Assembly (NCBI GenBank): GCA_963691815.1
Contig: OY829654.1
Location: 28,531,188 to 28,595,187 of the forward strand
From: Echiichthys vipera
Taxonomy: Eukaryota; Chordata; Actinopteri; Perciformes; Trachinidae
Direction: 5' to 3'
Length of the DNA stretch: 64,000 bases
The notes beneath the pieces were generated by a model. It saw nothing but the letters and a program-made list of their open reading frames with translations, was not told the origin of the DNA and made no database searches. The position numbers were made by a program, and so were the translations under genes. Of the stretch, positions 46,489 to 56,545 are shown in pieces. Within the stretch, counting starts at the first letter, position 1. Each line of letters begins with the position of its first letter.

Positions 46489-46796
46489 GGGCGACTGTGT
46501 CTCAGTGGAAGAGTGGGTTTTCCTCCATTCGAGAGATTGGCGGTTCGATCCCCACCTTCCCCGGTCCACATGTCGAAGTGTCCTTGGGCAAGACACTGAA
46601 CCCTGAATTGCTCCCCGTGCTGCGCATGGGTGTGTAAATTAGGTGTGAATGGTTACATTAGATTAGATGGTCTGTAGATGTCCACTGCCATCAGTGTGAA
46701 TGTCTGTGTGAATGGGTGAATGTGACAAACACTGTGAAAGCACCTTCAGTAGTGAAAAGACTAGAAAGGCGCTATATAAGTACAAGTCCATTTACA
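46489..46796 (+). mobile_element. tRNA-derived SINE (second family)
   Basis: The head has an A-box-like TGTCTCAGTGGAAGAG (46498-46513) and the B box GGTTCGATCCC (46552-46562). The body has 'cacatgtcgaagtgtccttg', 'ggcaagacactgaaccc' and a gap where copies usually vary. The 3' end is 'aaaggcgctatataagtac' 'aagtccattta'. This phrase set marks a highly abundant teleost SINE-like repeat. The tRNA-like part has no credible cloverleaf and is not a tRNA gene. Confidence 0.85.
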
Positions 46797-47944
46797 GCGT
46801 ATGCTGAGCCAAGACAGGGAGCACAGCGCAGAAATCCCCACATGGGTTTACAAGAGCAGGCCCGAAGCAAGACACTGAATATCAATTTTTATCTTTGGTA
46901 CGACTCCACCTTTCCAGACTAGAAAGGTTGAGAATTGGTGGAGCAGGTAAAGCTTTGCCACAGCAGGTATGTAAGATTATTGGTGTACAGAGATCAGTGC
47001 TGTGGGTGTCATATATGAATGAACCCCCTTGTGTGTGAGATGGGCTTTGATGGATGTGTGGCAAGTGGTAATCATCCAATCAGCAACTGTCAGACGATTA
47101 CGGCTGGGGACATATGGCTACCGTGTCCTGCGTGAACTAACGCAAAGCTACATTTTTGTTTTTAATTCACAAATTAGCTTTATTTTATGGCCATGTTGTC
47201 TATAAAGATTAAAAAAGACATAAAAAAGTGTCATAACGGGAGAAACAAAGGTGAATTTACACACAGGAGTACAGAATAATGGGTAGGAATAGAAAAGTAT
47301 ATAAATATGTATTATGTAATGCCTTTTAACATTCCTGGTATCCTTTTAACACGCACATACCTAGGTGTCACATGCTGGCAACTTATGACTGTTTGTACAG
47401 GAAGCAAGAACTAAAGCACATGGAGTAGGCCGACATTGTTTCCATGACACAGATTTAACAGCTAGGTGGTAACAAAACCGGTTATATGTAGTTCACTAAT
47501 ATATTGGAACTAGGTTAAGACTTTTGCATGCATAAGTGAGCACCTGCACATATTATGGCTTCGGAGAGATCGTGTGAAACCACAGTACATGGATGACAAA
47601 TATGCATTCACATGGGATTGAAACATGCCTGCAGCACACACTCATCTAAACTCCTCTTTTCTCTGGGATGGAACAGAAGTGACACAGAGGTCGAGGAGTT
47701 GCACAACATATTGTCTCTTTTATTGTATTAAAATTAGGAATACAAATACATGGAAAAAGCATTAATTTTTCAGTCTAAATGTTGGTTTCTGTACAAACCT
47801 GCAGCACTATATGGGTATGTACACACAGCTACAGTTGTGTTTTAAGTGTGTTTAATTTGTGTCAATGGGGGAAAAAAATCAATAGTTCAAAATGCATAAT
47901 AGAGTTATATCATATGCCTTTTTTTTCTAGTTTGGTGTAAGTTT
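46797..47944. other. No recognised gene
   Basis: AT-rich. No repeat or coding signature found. Confidence 0.45.
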
Positions 47945-48185
47945 CGTGGTTTATTTTGAAGTTCTCTCCTTTTGGGCCCTGACTTCCTGTCTGTGAACGT
48001 CTCCCTATTCCTGATTTGTGCCACCTGTGTTGCCCTCACCAGCTGTGTCTTGTCTATAATTAGTCTGTCTTTATGTACCCTGGTCCACTGTGTGAGTTCA
48101 TTGTGTTAGTTTGCTGTCAGTCTGTTGGCAGTCTGTTGTTGTACCTGTGTTAGTTTGTCGAGATTAAACCAATCCTTATGACAAT
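47945..48185 (+). mobile_element. Gypsy-like LTR fragment (probable)
   Basis: 'ctgacttcctgtctgtgaac', 'ttgtgccacctgtgttgcc', 'ctgtgtcttgtctataatta' and a late 'gattaaaccaatccttatga' show the layout of the LTRs at 35362 and 49591. No TG...CA ends or flanking duplication can be fixed, so this is an assignment by style. Confidence 0.4.
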
Positions 48186-48452
48186 AATATAAAAAAAAGC
48201 ATACATAACACAGAACCTGACAAATGTATATGAACTGATTCTGTTGCTTCATTCTTCACGCGATGCTGGGCTATGAACTAATTTAATCATCATTTGTACG
48301 TACAGTACATTTTACAGAGAAATCACTGAAAAGGAAGATCGGAAAAGAGCGAGGCTGCCAAAATGGCTTGGCCCACCAGTCCCCGGATCGGATCATGTTA
48401 ACATTATGAAGAATGCAGTACACTGGTGGTCCAAACTTAAATAAACGATATA

Positions 48453-49560
48453 CAGTGGAGAACAAAAATAGAGAACAAAGTACTAATTCTTGATTTATTC
48501 TGAAATACTGTTATTTTTCTTGTTCACAATTTGATAGAATATCCATACATACTGTCTTTTTTTTAAATAACCAAGGTAGTTCAACAAAAAGCTTTATTTT
48601 GTGAAAAAAGCAGTGAGTAAAATTAGAGAACAGTAACCATTGTGTCAGAAGAGAAAATTTCAATAATGTTTTCCTAGGGCTATAGGATTAAAAAATGAAT
48701 AGGAAGTGTAGAGGCCACAGCTTTGAATGACTGCAGCACGTCTGCGCCCACAGGACATCACTAGTTTCTCACACTGCTCTGGTTTGATCTTGGTCCCTTC
48801 TTCTTCAGTCTCTTCCACAGTTCAGTAACTGTAGTGGGTTTCTTAGCCATTACTTTGACGCCAAGGATTTTCCAGAGATTCTCTATGGGGTTTAGATCTT
48901 GACTCTGGTCTGGGCCATTTCATTGTTTCAATATTTTTAACTTCAAGGAACTGCTTAACCTGTTTTGCAGTGTGACAGGGGCATGGTCTTGCATGATTGG
49001 AAGACAATTGCAGTGAAGGTGTTGCTGATGGATGTTCATATAAACATTTGCATTCACCCTGCCATGTAACTGCACAAGAGGCCCAACTCCTGCTGCAGAA
49101 ACATCCCCCAAACCATGACACTTCCTCCTCCAAATTTAACTGACTTCTTTACACACTTCCCTGTCAGACCCAAATACATTGGCCGTACTCTCATCACTGG
49201 AGTGCACTCTGGACCAGTTCTCCTCTGCCCACACAACATGCTCCTCAGCAAAGGCAAGTCTCAACTTTTTAATGTTTCTGCTGATGAGAGGTTTGGTCAC
49301 TGCAGAGTGGGCTTTTAGTCTTAAACGGGGAGACCCTGTGTGCCAAGTCACCTTAGAGCGACTGGCTGTAATCCACGTATTTATTACTGTAGAAATCATG
49401 TCTAGAACAAAGGAGAAAGTCATGTGTAAGCAGTATAGACCTATTCAATGGAATTCCATTGCTGGGCAACAGCCTTGTCCTTGGTAAATTCCTGTCGGCT
49501 GATGCCATTTACATACACTGCAACAGGAAATAAACTAGGACACATTAAGAATGTTTATGT
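48453..49560 (-). mobile_element. Tc1-like transposon relic, reverse, one TIR visible
   Basis: A TA dinucleotide (48451-48452) precedes CAGTGGAGAACAAAAATAGA, which has the look of a Tc1-family terminal repeat. The matching inverted end is not found on the right, where LTR sequence starts at 49591. Internal text shared with 34708 and 60640-60745 ('gtgtagaggccacagc') confirms the family. Confidence 0.82.
48690..49430 (-). pseudogene. Tc1-like transposase, most of catalytic core, frameshifted
   Basis: On the minus strand the frame 49136-49423 has KAHSAVTKPLISRNIKKLRL, AFAEEHVVWAEENWSRVHSS and a SDES motif (first catalytic Asp). Then come GGGSVMVWGMFLQQELGLL, RVNANVYMNIHQQHL, IMQDHAP (second Asp) in one frame, CHTAKQVKQFLEVKNIE in the next, and LNPIENLWKILG with the catalytic Glu. 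The C-terminal GRRCAEVIQ-like region lies near 48740. DDE transposases of this family excise and insert at TA. The N-terminal paired-type DNA-binding region is poorly recognisable. At least three frameshifts break the gene, yet all three acidic residues can still be seen. Confidence 0.87.
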
Positions 49561-49590
49561 TCATATCTTTGAAAAGGTCTAAAAAAGTGC

Positions 49591-49985
49591 TGTGACAGCC
49601 CCCTGCTGTCCTAGGGCCTGCTTTGTCTTTCTGCAGGTATCTCAGTGGGCGGAGCTTGAAATCAGGAGCACCTGGCCAGTCTCCTGGAGATTACAAGAGC
49701 AGGCTGTCTCATTTTGACTCTCTCTCTAGCTCTCACCAGAAGGACCTGGCATCCCTCCAACTCCGTTGTGTTGTTTTGGCTTCGGCCTAGTTTTTACACT
49801 CTACAACGCTCCGCACGAATAACTCACATGCACCCCTCCGCAGACACACTGATAACTACATGTTCACACCTCATAGCATTATTCTGATTTTTACACTTTT
49901 ACTTTAATAAATATTGTTATTCTTCATGTTTATCCGCGTCTCACCGTATCTTGTCATGTCATGGCTTCTTGAGCCAGTCATGACA
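49591..49985 (+). mobile_element. Probable solo LTR (Gypsy-like)
   Basis: About 395 bp starting TGTGACAGCCCC and ending CCAGTCATGACA. The middle has 'cacctggccagtctcctgga', 'ctctctctagctctcacc' and 'actttaataaatattg', typical of fish Gypsy LTRs (promoter-like, then AATAAA near the end). Flanks GTGC and GCGC agree at only 3 of 4 bases, so the target duplication is not convincing. Confidence 0.65.
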
Positions 49986-50035
49986 GCGCTAAACTCCACA
50001 TAGGGAAGAGGGTTGGGGCGATGGATACGTCCTAA

Positions 50036-50198
50036 TACAAGGGTCTTTCACCCAGTGTTCCTGTTGTAACCTTATTTCTTATGTTCAACAAAGTTGTTTT
50101 AGTGCCTAGACTTAACTGACTCATTCCACTGCTGTTTGCTGTTTCACACATATTTCATAAGATGTCTTATGAGCCTTTTGATGGGAATACGTTGAAAG
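50036..50198 (+). repeat. Dispersed repeat, family A, copy 2
   Basis: Collinear with 1820-2113: 'cagtgttcctgttg', 'cctagacttaactga', 'tttcataagatgt' and 'gggaatacgttg'. Confidence 0.45.
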
Positions 50199-51500
50199 GC
50201 CCATTGAAGGTTTTCATTGCCACTGTGCACAATACTACTGGATATACATAGCAACTTGCAGTTGCTCATGGAAGAACTGTTTGGTCTGTAATTCATAAGT
50301 CACAGTGTGGCCTAAACAAAGGCACTCGAAAAAAAAATTGAATTGAATTGACTAAGTGAGATTGCCATTGTGACTTCAACATAAAAGTAACTTGCATATT
50401 CATTCAGACATAAAACTGACATGTACATTTGTATTTATATAACAGGGTGTACGACTAGAAGGAGCTTTAGACACATGATTAGATAGTTAGTTAGTTAGAT
50501 TAGGTTCAAGTGTACATCAGCCATCAGACTCCTGTTAAGTGTGCGTTGCTTGAACAAGGTATCGTTTAATACTTGTTTTATGTTTTCAAACGTATTTCCA
50601 TTCATTTAAATTCAACAATAACCATTATTAGGATAACACAAAATGAAGATGCATTGTTTGTCAGATGAGATATTCAAATTGTGCAGCGTGCAAGGAAGTT
50701 AAAATATACTCAAAATAGAAAGGCAACTAAAATAATCAAGCTACAAACTCTGTGACCCCACTGTGTCACTTGTTTACTCATCTTGAAGAGGGGAAGTGGT
50801 TCAGAAGGACTGACTTCTGTTCTTCCATCCTGTAACCCATGTCAGATAAACATGTTGTGGAAGCAGAGCTGCCTTGTTTTTTATGAATGCGGCTCAGAGG
50901 TTAATGGCTACTCATGCTGACATTGTCTTTGCGTGTCCACAGGAAAAACGGTCGATTGTGTCACATCCTGAGAGGAAGCTAGAGGGGAAATACACTGTGT
51001 TTTTCCCCTTTTTTCATCAATTCCAAAGTCACCACCAACTTGTTGACTCATTGGGAAGGAAGTCATGTATAAATGTGTGTATCTTGTTTAGGTGTGAACG
51101 TCTGTGTGTCAGCGCTGTGTTTTTGTCCAACTGTCCATCTTTGCACATGGATGCATGCTGTCAAATGCGTAGAGTTGTTTTCATGTTTATGCATCTTTGA
51201 GTGTGTTTTTCTTACATCCGGATAAGGAAGTGTTCCACTGGGACTTCCTAGCTAAACTGGAAAGAACATATCCTGTTTCCTCATCATTCCAGCCGGTGTG
51301 TATGTATATATCCATTACGTAAGTCGGTGAGAGAGGGCAAACACTGCTAAACAAAGAGCTTTCCATAAAGAAAAGCGACAAAACCATCTTCCTTGTTCCT
51401 TACAGGAAGTATCTTTAACTACCGGGCGAAAGAGAAAAAAATCACTTAATAGCCCTCAGTCTATCACTACCGCTCAGCCCAGGAAGAAACTTCCTTTCTT
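50199..51500. other. No gene; short (AATTG)-tailed relic at 50283-50350
   Basis: Contains the tail of the repeat also seen at 26480. The 108-codon plus-strand frame 50874-51200 has no domain. Confidence 0.45.
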
Positions 51501-51504
51501 TTAA

Positions 51505-52172
51505 AGGGGAATTTCTGTATTTTTCAAACTGGACCCTATTTCCCTGTGTACGTGACTAATGGAAACAACTTAGTTTTTGTCAATGACAGACTCAGATTGT
51601 TATCAGAAGTGTTTTACTACATTGTTGCAAGATGGAGAAGTTGCTGTTATTCTGATTTCATGTGTAGCCACTGATACAGGTCGACATAGTAACTTTAGCT
51701 AATAGCATTACCATTGCTCTTTTTGCAACATGTGTCTCCTCAAGCAACAGCATTTTTTTCTTTAGGACAGCAATCACCCCAATGGTCTACAAGATCCAGT
51801 ATCTAGAGTTATTAGGACGCATTTGTAGAACATCCAGCCACAACTTCAGGCGGTCCAATCCAAAGGGAACGTTAGTCTATGAAAGCTTCACAAAGATCTG
51901 AAGTTCCACTCCTACATTCTGTAAGATTTCAGAACGAGATTTCAGATCAAGACTTCACCGTCTTTCCATAATACACTCAGACACTTAACATAACAATCTG
52001 AGCCTGTTAGTGGCAAAACCAATCACCTCTAGTGGACGTATCTGGTTCACAGCACGCAGGTTGCAGTGCTATCACTCGATACTTGACCTATTTTAAAAAG
52101 AAAGTTGTAGCTATTGGTCACTAACACAGAAATACATAGGGAAATAGGGTTCATGTTAAATAATACTGAAAT
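51505..52172. mobile_element. TIR element, about 670 bp
   Basis: The left part 51510-51570 ('ctggaccctatttccctgtg', 'gtgactaatggaaacaactt') and the reverse complement of 52095-52172 ('gaaccctatttccctatg', 'gttagtgaccaatagct') are imperfect inverted copies about 60 bp long. TTAA occurs just outside both ends (51501-51504 and 52173-52176), which would suit a piggyBac-type insertion, but the outermost bases do not match well. No transposase frame. Confidence 0.55.
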
Positions 52173-52335
52173 TTAACATTTCAACATCCACTGGGTCATC
52201 TGTTAATCAATTCTTCAGTATGTCGCCAAGAAAGTGCTTTTTCAGTGGCAAGGGTAAAATAATGTTTGCTTTGCCTCAAAAGATTTTTGGGTGCAAACAG
52301 CAAGTATGTTTAAATGATAAATAAATTGTTTATAT

Positions 52336-52859
52336 ATAGGCCTGGACCCTGCTGCCCACTCACATCTCAAGGAGAAATCCCACTCCTTTGATGACAGCTA
52401 TGTCCACATCCTGGACAGAGAGGACAGAGGGTTTGAAAGAGGAGTAAAAGAAGCCATCAATGCAAAAGTAGAGAAACCATCGCTAAACACGACTAAGACA
52501 CTTATCTCCAATTAACAATGCTGCCCTTTCATCCCTTCCCAGGAGATTCAACCATATAACCTCAAAGAACAACTGTTCACAAAAGGCCTCCTGTGACTCC
52601 AACGACTGTTGTTGAGACTCAATAGGGCACTAACAAAGAACGACTGTCAACTGTCACTCCTAGATGGTCGTTGGCACTTGGAGCACAAAGGGTTCCAGTG
52701 ACATCATCGGCCTTGTGAAAGGTTAAATACCTGGATCTCACACCGGTTAGTTGGACCAGTCCCAGCCTGGTCAGATGCGTACATGAACTGATGAAGTCTC
52801 TTGGATGAGAGGTGAAACGTCTTCCTAGACAAATAACCAAGTCCAGTTGCTTTTGACTG

Positions 52860-52861
<2 letters not shown>
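52336..52861 (+). mobile_element. Penelope-like element 3' end
   Basis: A coding remnant (52339-52515) is followed by about 345 bp of 3' sequence ending 'ctgatgaagtctcttggatg', 'agaggtgaaacgtcttcc' and 'caagtccagttgcttttgac'. This is a terminus I associate with fish Penelope-like retroelements. It abuts a (TA)n array. Confidence 0.75.
52339..52515 (+). pseudogene. Penelope-like ORF, C-terminal tail after the GIY-YIG domain
   Basis: A 58-codon reading frame ends in TAA and includes HLKEKSHSFDDSYVHILDRE, DRGFERGVKEAI and VEKPSLN. Blocks of the type HLKE..HSF.D..V.ILDRE..WFERGVKEAI follow the GIY-YIG endonuclease in Penelope-like proteins of fish, which combine reverse transcriptase with that nuclease. 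Here the usual W before FERG is G, and the GGGLR block after PSLN is lost through a sequence change, so the end reads NTTKTLISN. RT and the nuclease core are absent through 5' truncation. Confidence 0.75.

Positions 52862-52914
<53 letters not shown>
52862..52914. repeat. (TA)n microsatellite
   Basis: About 26 TA units directly after the Penelope-like 3' end. Confidence 0.97.
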
Positions 52915-52916
<2 letters not shown>

Positions 52917-54500
52917 AAATACTCTTACAATCCAGCAAGTATTTGCGAGACACTGAGACACAAAAAGCAACCCAAATTGTTATTAAATGATGTGATGTCA
53001 TCATGACATCTGTACTTGTCCTTGAAAGTTTTTTTTCTCATATTAGCTTTTTGCTATAATTGCTAGTGTCCTTCTTCATAAATACTATATTTTCTAGCAA
53101 CGTTTGAAGGTGTAAAATATTTATATGTTTCTGTGTTTGCTCATCTCATTGGTTTGAAGTAGGCGGGGCTAAATTGGATAAATGTGATGTCACATATTTC
53201 CCTGCACCATTGTGAGTTTGAATCAAAATGTAATGACTTGTGTGGTTGCTTGCATATGTTGCCGGCACCAAGCCATGCCCAACACAGTCCTGACTAGCAG
53301 ATTAGCGGAGATCCTTAGTAAATTATATCATTGATTGTTGCTTTTTTATTTTTGACTGTAGAGATAGAGTTAGAAGAAATAAGATTGGATATGAGGATTT
53401 TGGAAAGGTTTTAAGGGCTTTTAAACTCTTGCAGATCAATCAAGAGATTGTGATTTTGCAAGATGATCAGTGGCAGTCTTCCACATTTTGTTAAATTCCA
53501 TTCTGAGGTTGCATAATTACAATTAAACCTTCCCGCTTGTTGTCACACTGCTTTTTGCAAGGTCAAAAATGAACCTCCAAGCTGAATATCATCATATTTG
53601 GAAAAAATAAACTGCTCTTGGAGCCATAATCCTCTTTCATCATATAATTCTGTGTCCATATACAAATGGCATACACAGTTAATACTGTCACCATGAAGCG
53701 ACACATGAAGCCAACACTGTTTCTAACACATTAATTTAATATTCTCCACTATCACCTGCTGTCAGATGGCTGTATTAGTATTCCATACTGGCTCAAACAA
53801 ACCCCATATTTATTGTTATAAATCAATAAATGCACGGTGAATTCTAAAACAGCGGTTTTCTACACTACACTTGAGTCAAGCTATGCCTCAGGCCAGGAAG
53901 CTATTGGATATTGAGCCTCATGACAGGGTATGTGTGGGCAGAGAGGACCTGCATGGGGCAGATGGAAGTGAATATGTATTAGTAATAAAGTCAAACATTT
54001 CATCTGATGATATAAAATTGGAATGGAAAAGAGCATAGATGGATGGAATAATGTCACATCCGGCTACAAAGGAAGGAGGGAGTTGTAGGGCAGTGGGCTA
54101 TCAGAGACAGAAAGAGATGGAGACTGTGTATAAAGCTACTTTGAGATGTAAGCCGGAGGGGACGACTGTGCTTCATCGAAGACACATCTCTCAGGCAGCC
54201 GAGATACTCTGCATACATGTACAAATGCACTTGGTGCCTACCCGTAACACAACATAAATGGTGGACAAGAAGAAGCTTTTTGAAAGCATATCTTTAAAGA
54301 TAGGAAGTAGTTTATGAATAATTTGTCGCCTCCAGGGACTTATGCAAGGGGAGGGGGAGGTGATCAGTAAAGCCTCTTGTCAGAATAATGGAGGAGTAGA
54401 GATCAGAGAAACTGCGAAAAGAGAGAGAGAGAACACACCCACAAGAAACAATTACTGGCAATGTGCAATGAGAAATATAATGTACACTGTATACAGTATG
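52915..54500. other. No recognised gene
   Basis: AT-rich sequence without convincing frames or repeats. Confidence 0.45.
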
Positions 54501-54510
54501 AGTAGTAGTC

Positions 54511-54541
<31 letters not shown>

Positions 54542-54557
54542 AAGTAGTAGTAGTAGT

Positions 54558-54625
<68 letters not shown>

Positions 54626-54632
54626 TGTGTGT
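54501..54632. repeat. Compound (AGT)n-(GT)n microsatellite
   Basis: (AGT)n with two interruptions (54501-54557) passes directly into about 37 GT units (54558-54632). The Ser- or Tyr/His-rich frames here are artefacts. Confidence 0.97.
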
Positions 54633-55732
54633 AAGAATGGATAAAGAGAGCGAAAGACAGGTAAATAGACACAGCACACATATACAGTCCTTCAGTCAGA
54701 CAGACGAGCAGGAAGAGGTTCAATTATGGTAGTAATGATCCTGCTATGAATAAACCAGTTGGAGGAAGTATAGCTCCCATTAGGCTTCCCTCCTCAAGCT
54801 ATTAATAACCTGAGAACTAATGCCTCCTCCACAATCAATACACACACCCACTAGGGCATGGTTTAAGACACACTCCGGTGTTTGATCCGTGAGCAGTGTG
54901 GGCTGAGGGGAAAGGGGAATGAGTCTGTTTTGGCCATCTGTAGTAGCTCGCTAATGTTTCAAAGATAAATAAAATATTGAGAACATAATCCTTCATTTAG
55001 TTTTTGTCATACAGACATGACAGGGATAAAATATGACGTGTGATATATTTGTCATCTCAGGAGTCTTAATTAAGAAGAAAAAAATTAGCATGTGGCTTCA
55101 AAGAGTTTGATAACTTGTGGTTGAGCAGTGCTTCGCAAAAAGAGAATGAAAAGAAAGAGAACGGCATCAATCTAGACAGCAGAAATGTGGTTTTCATCCC
55201 CTCCTTTTCTTAATTTCTCTACATTAACATAAAAAAAAATGAGTCTCGCAGGATGTCTTGCAGGATTTTATGACAACTTGACTCTGATCACGCCAATCTC
55301 CGTTCGATCTGGGGATGAAATTGCAACACATTGTCAGGCAGGCAGTGGATGTTATTGAATGATTCTGCAAACCTTGGGTTTTTTATGCTCTGTAATGTCT
55401 TTTGTATATTTTTTTGCTTGACTATATTTACACATGTCAACTAGTAGCATGGCTAAAGTTTGAGAAAATTGTGATTATGGCAACTGCTAAAAGGTTCAAG
55501 GTTCATCGTTGTTTCCTTAAGAAATATATGCAGCGCTGAAAGACTGGTGAAATAGGGACGAGCAGGGATATGGCGTGTCCACGTAGCATCAGGCTCAGGC
55601 AGGGTGCTGGGAAGTGCTGCTGGTGGGTCTTGTTTCTATGACAATGACATAATGCTGGCTAGATGGCTATTAGCGAACAACAAGCTAACAATGGGCTTAC
55701 AATGCGCACGGTGATAAAAGCAGAACACTTAC
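54633..55732. other. No recognised gene upstream of candidate exon
   Basis: 55260-55380 ('gactctgatcacgccaatct') looks single-copy and low in repeats. No assignable feature. Confidence 0.4.
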
Positions 55733-55833
55733 CAGCAACAATCTGTGTCAAGGCAATCTGCTCCCGAAAGTGGGCTAATTTTCTGTATTTGTTGTTCCTG
55801 AACAAGAACGCCTGTGATGAAACCAGCTCTTTT
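55733..55833 (-). CDS. Candidate internal exon, function unknown
   Basis: On the minus strand a pyrimidine-rich acceptor (CTTTCAACTTTTCAG, AG at 55834-55835) precedes 101 bp of open sequence. A strong donor follows: GTAAGTG immediately after 55733. The frame encodes KELVSSQAFLFRNNKYRKL and AHFREQIALTQIVAG, with no stops and a charged, protein-like composition. I do not recognise the family. The surrounding text (repeated 'gctagc' words at 55965-56045) recalls regions near fish DNA-transposon genes, so it may be a transposon gene exon rather than a host exon. Neighbouring exons were not found. A chance pairing of splice signals is the main alternative. Confidence 0.35.
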
Positions 55834-56329
55834 CTGAAAAGTTGAAAGATTTTAAAATGGAAACGCTCAGAGCAGCCACACAAAAAAGGCAATGCACTCA
55901 GAAAAAAAAAAACTTTATGTGAACTCATGCCCTTAGTTGATTACAGTTGCTGGCGAGCAAATAGCTAGCATGCTAGCCAAGTAGGAACATGGTTTAGGTA
56001 GTCAGCCATAATATGAGGAATATAACTTTTCAAGCTAGCTAGTTTGCTAACTGTCAGTAAACTATTAAAATACATCTGCACCATTTCCTGTCTCAATATT
56101 GTCTACAAACCAGTTATACTGCACCAGAGGATGGTTATGGGTTTGATACCAACACACAAGGCGCCCTTGTCTGTCTATATAAGACACACAGGGGTTTCAA
56201 CTGTAAACCCATCAGTGGCAATATTGGATGCTCTGAGCAGGTGCTCCACAAGTAAAAATGAAAAAGTCTGTGTAGGGAGGAGTTTGGGCTGTTGAATTGG
56301 TCAAACAAGCACAGGAGACCATGGTACGT
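55834..56329. other. No recognised gene
   Basis: AT-rich, with an A11 run at 55899-55910 (upstream of the candidate exon's acceptor when read on the minus strand). Confidence 0.4.
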
Positions 56330-56545
56330 ATTCCGTTCCTATCCTGTATGTTCTGCGCATCACTAATCACAACACAAACGTACTTATTTTACCCCCGGCC
56401 GTGAGCTTTTCCTAACCCTAACCAGGTAGTTTTGTCTGAATTCACAACATTAACCATGTGTTCAAAGTGATAAAAACAGAGGAGTGTGACGGTTTCACAT
56501 GCAGAGCTACCCAGTCAGTGACAAGTGATGCCCAAGGTTCCCTGA
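56330..56545 (+). repeat. Dispersed repeat, family B, copy 2
   Basis: Collinear with 40480-40745: 'acaaacgtacttattt', 'ctaaccctaaccaggtagtt', 'gaattcacaacattaacc', 'gcagagct' and 'gacaagtgatgcccaaggtt'. Confidence 0.6.

Noticed and set aside
46489..46565. tRNA gene
   Set aside because: tRNA-like SINE head only. No paired acceptor stem, and it is followed by the SINE body.
54312..54723. Tyr/Thr-rich frames of 100-121 codons
   Set aside because: Derived from the AGT/GT compound microsatellite.
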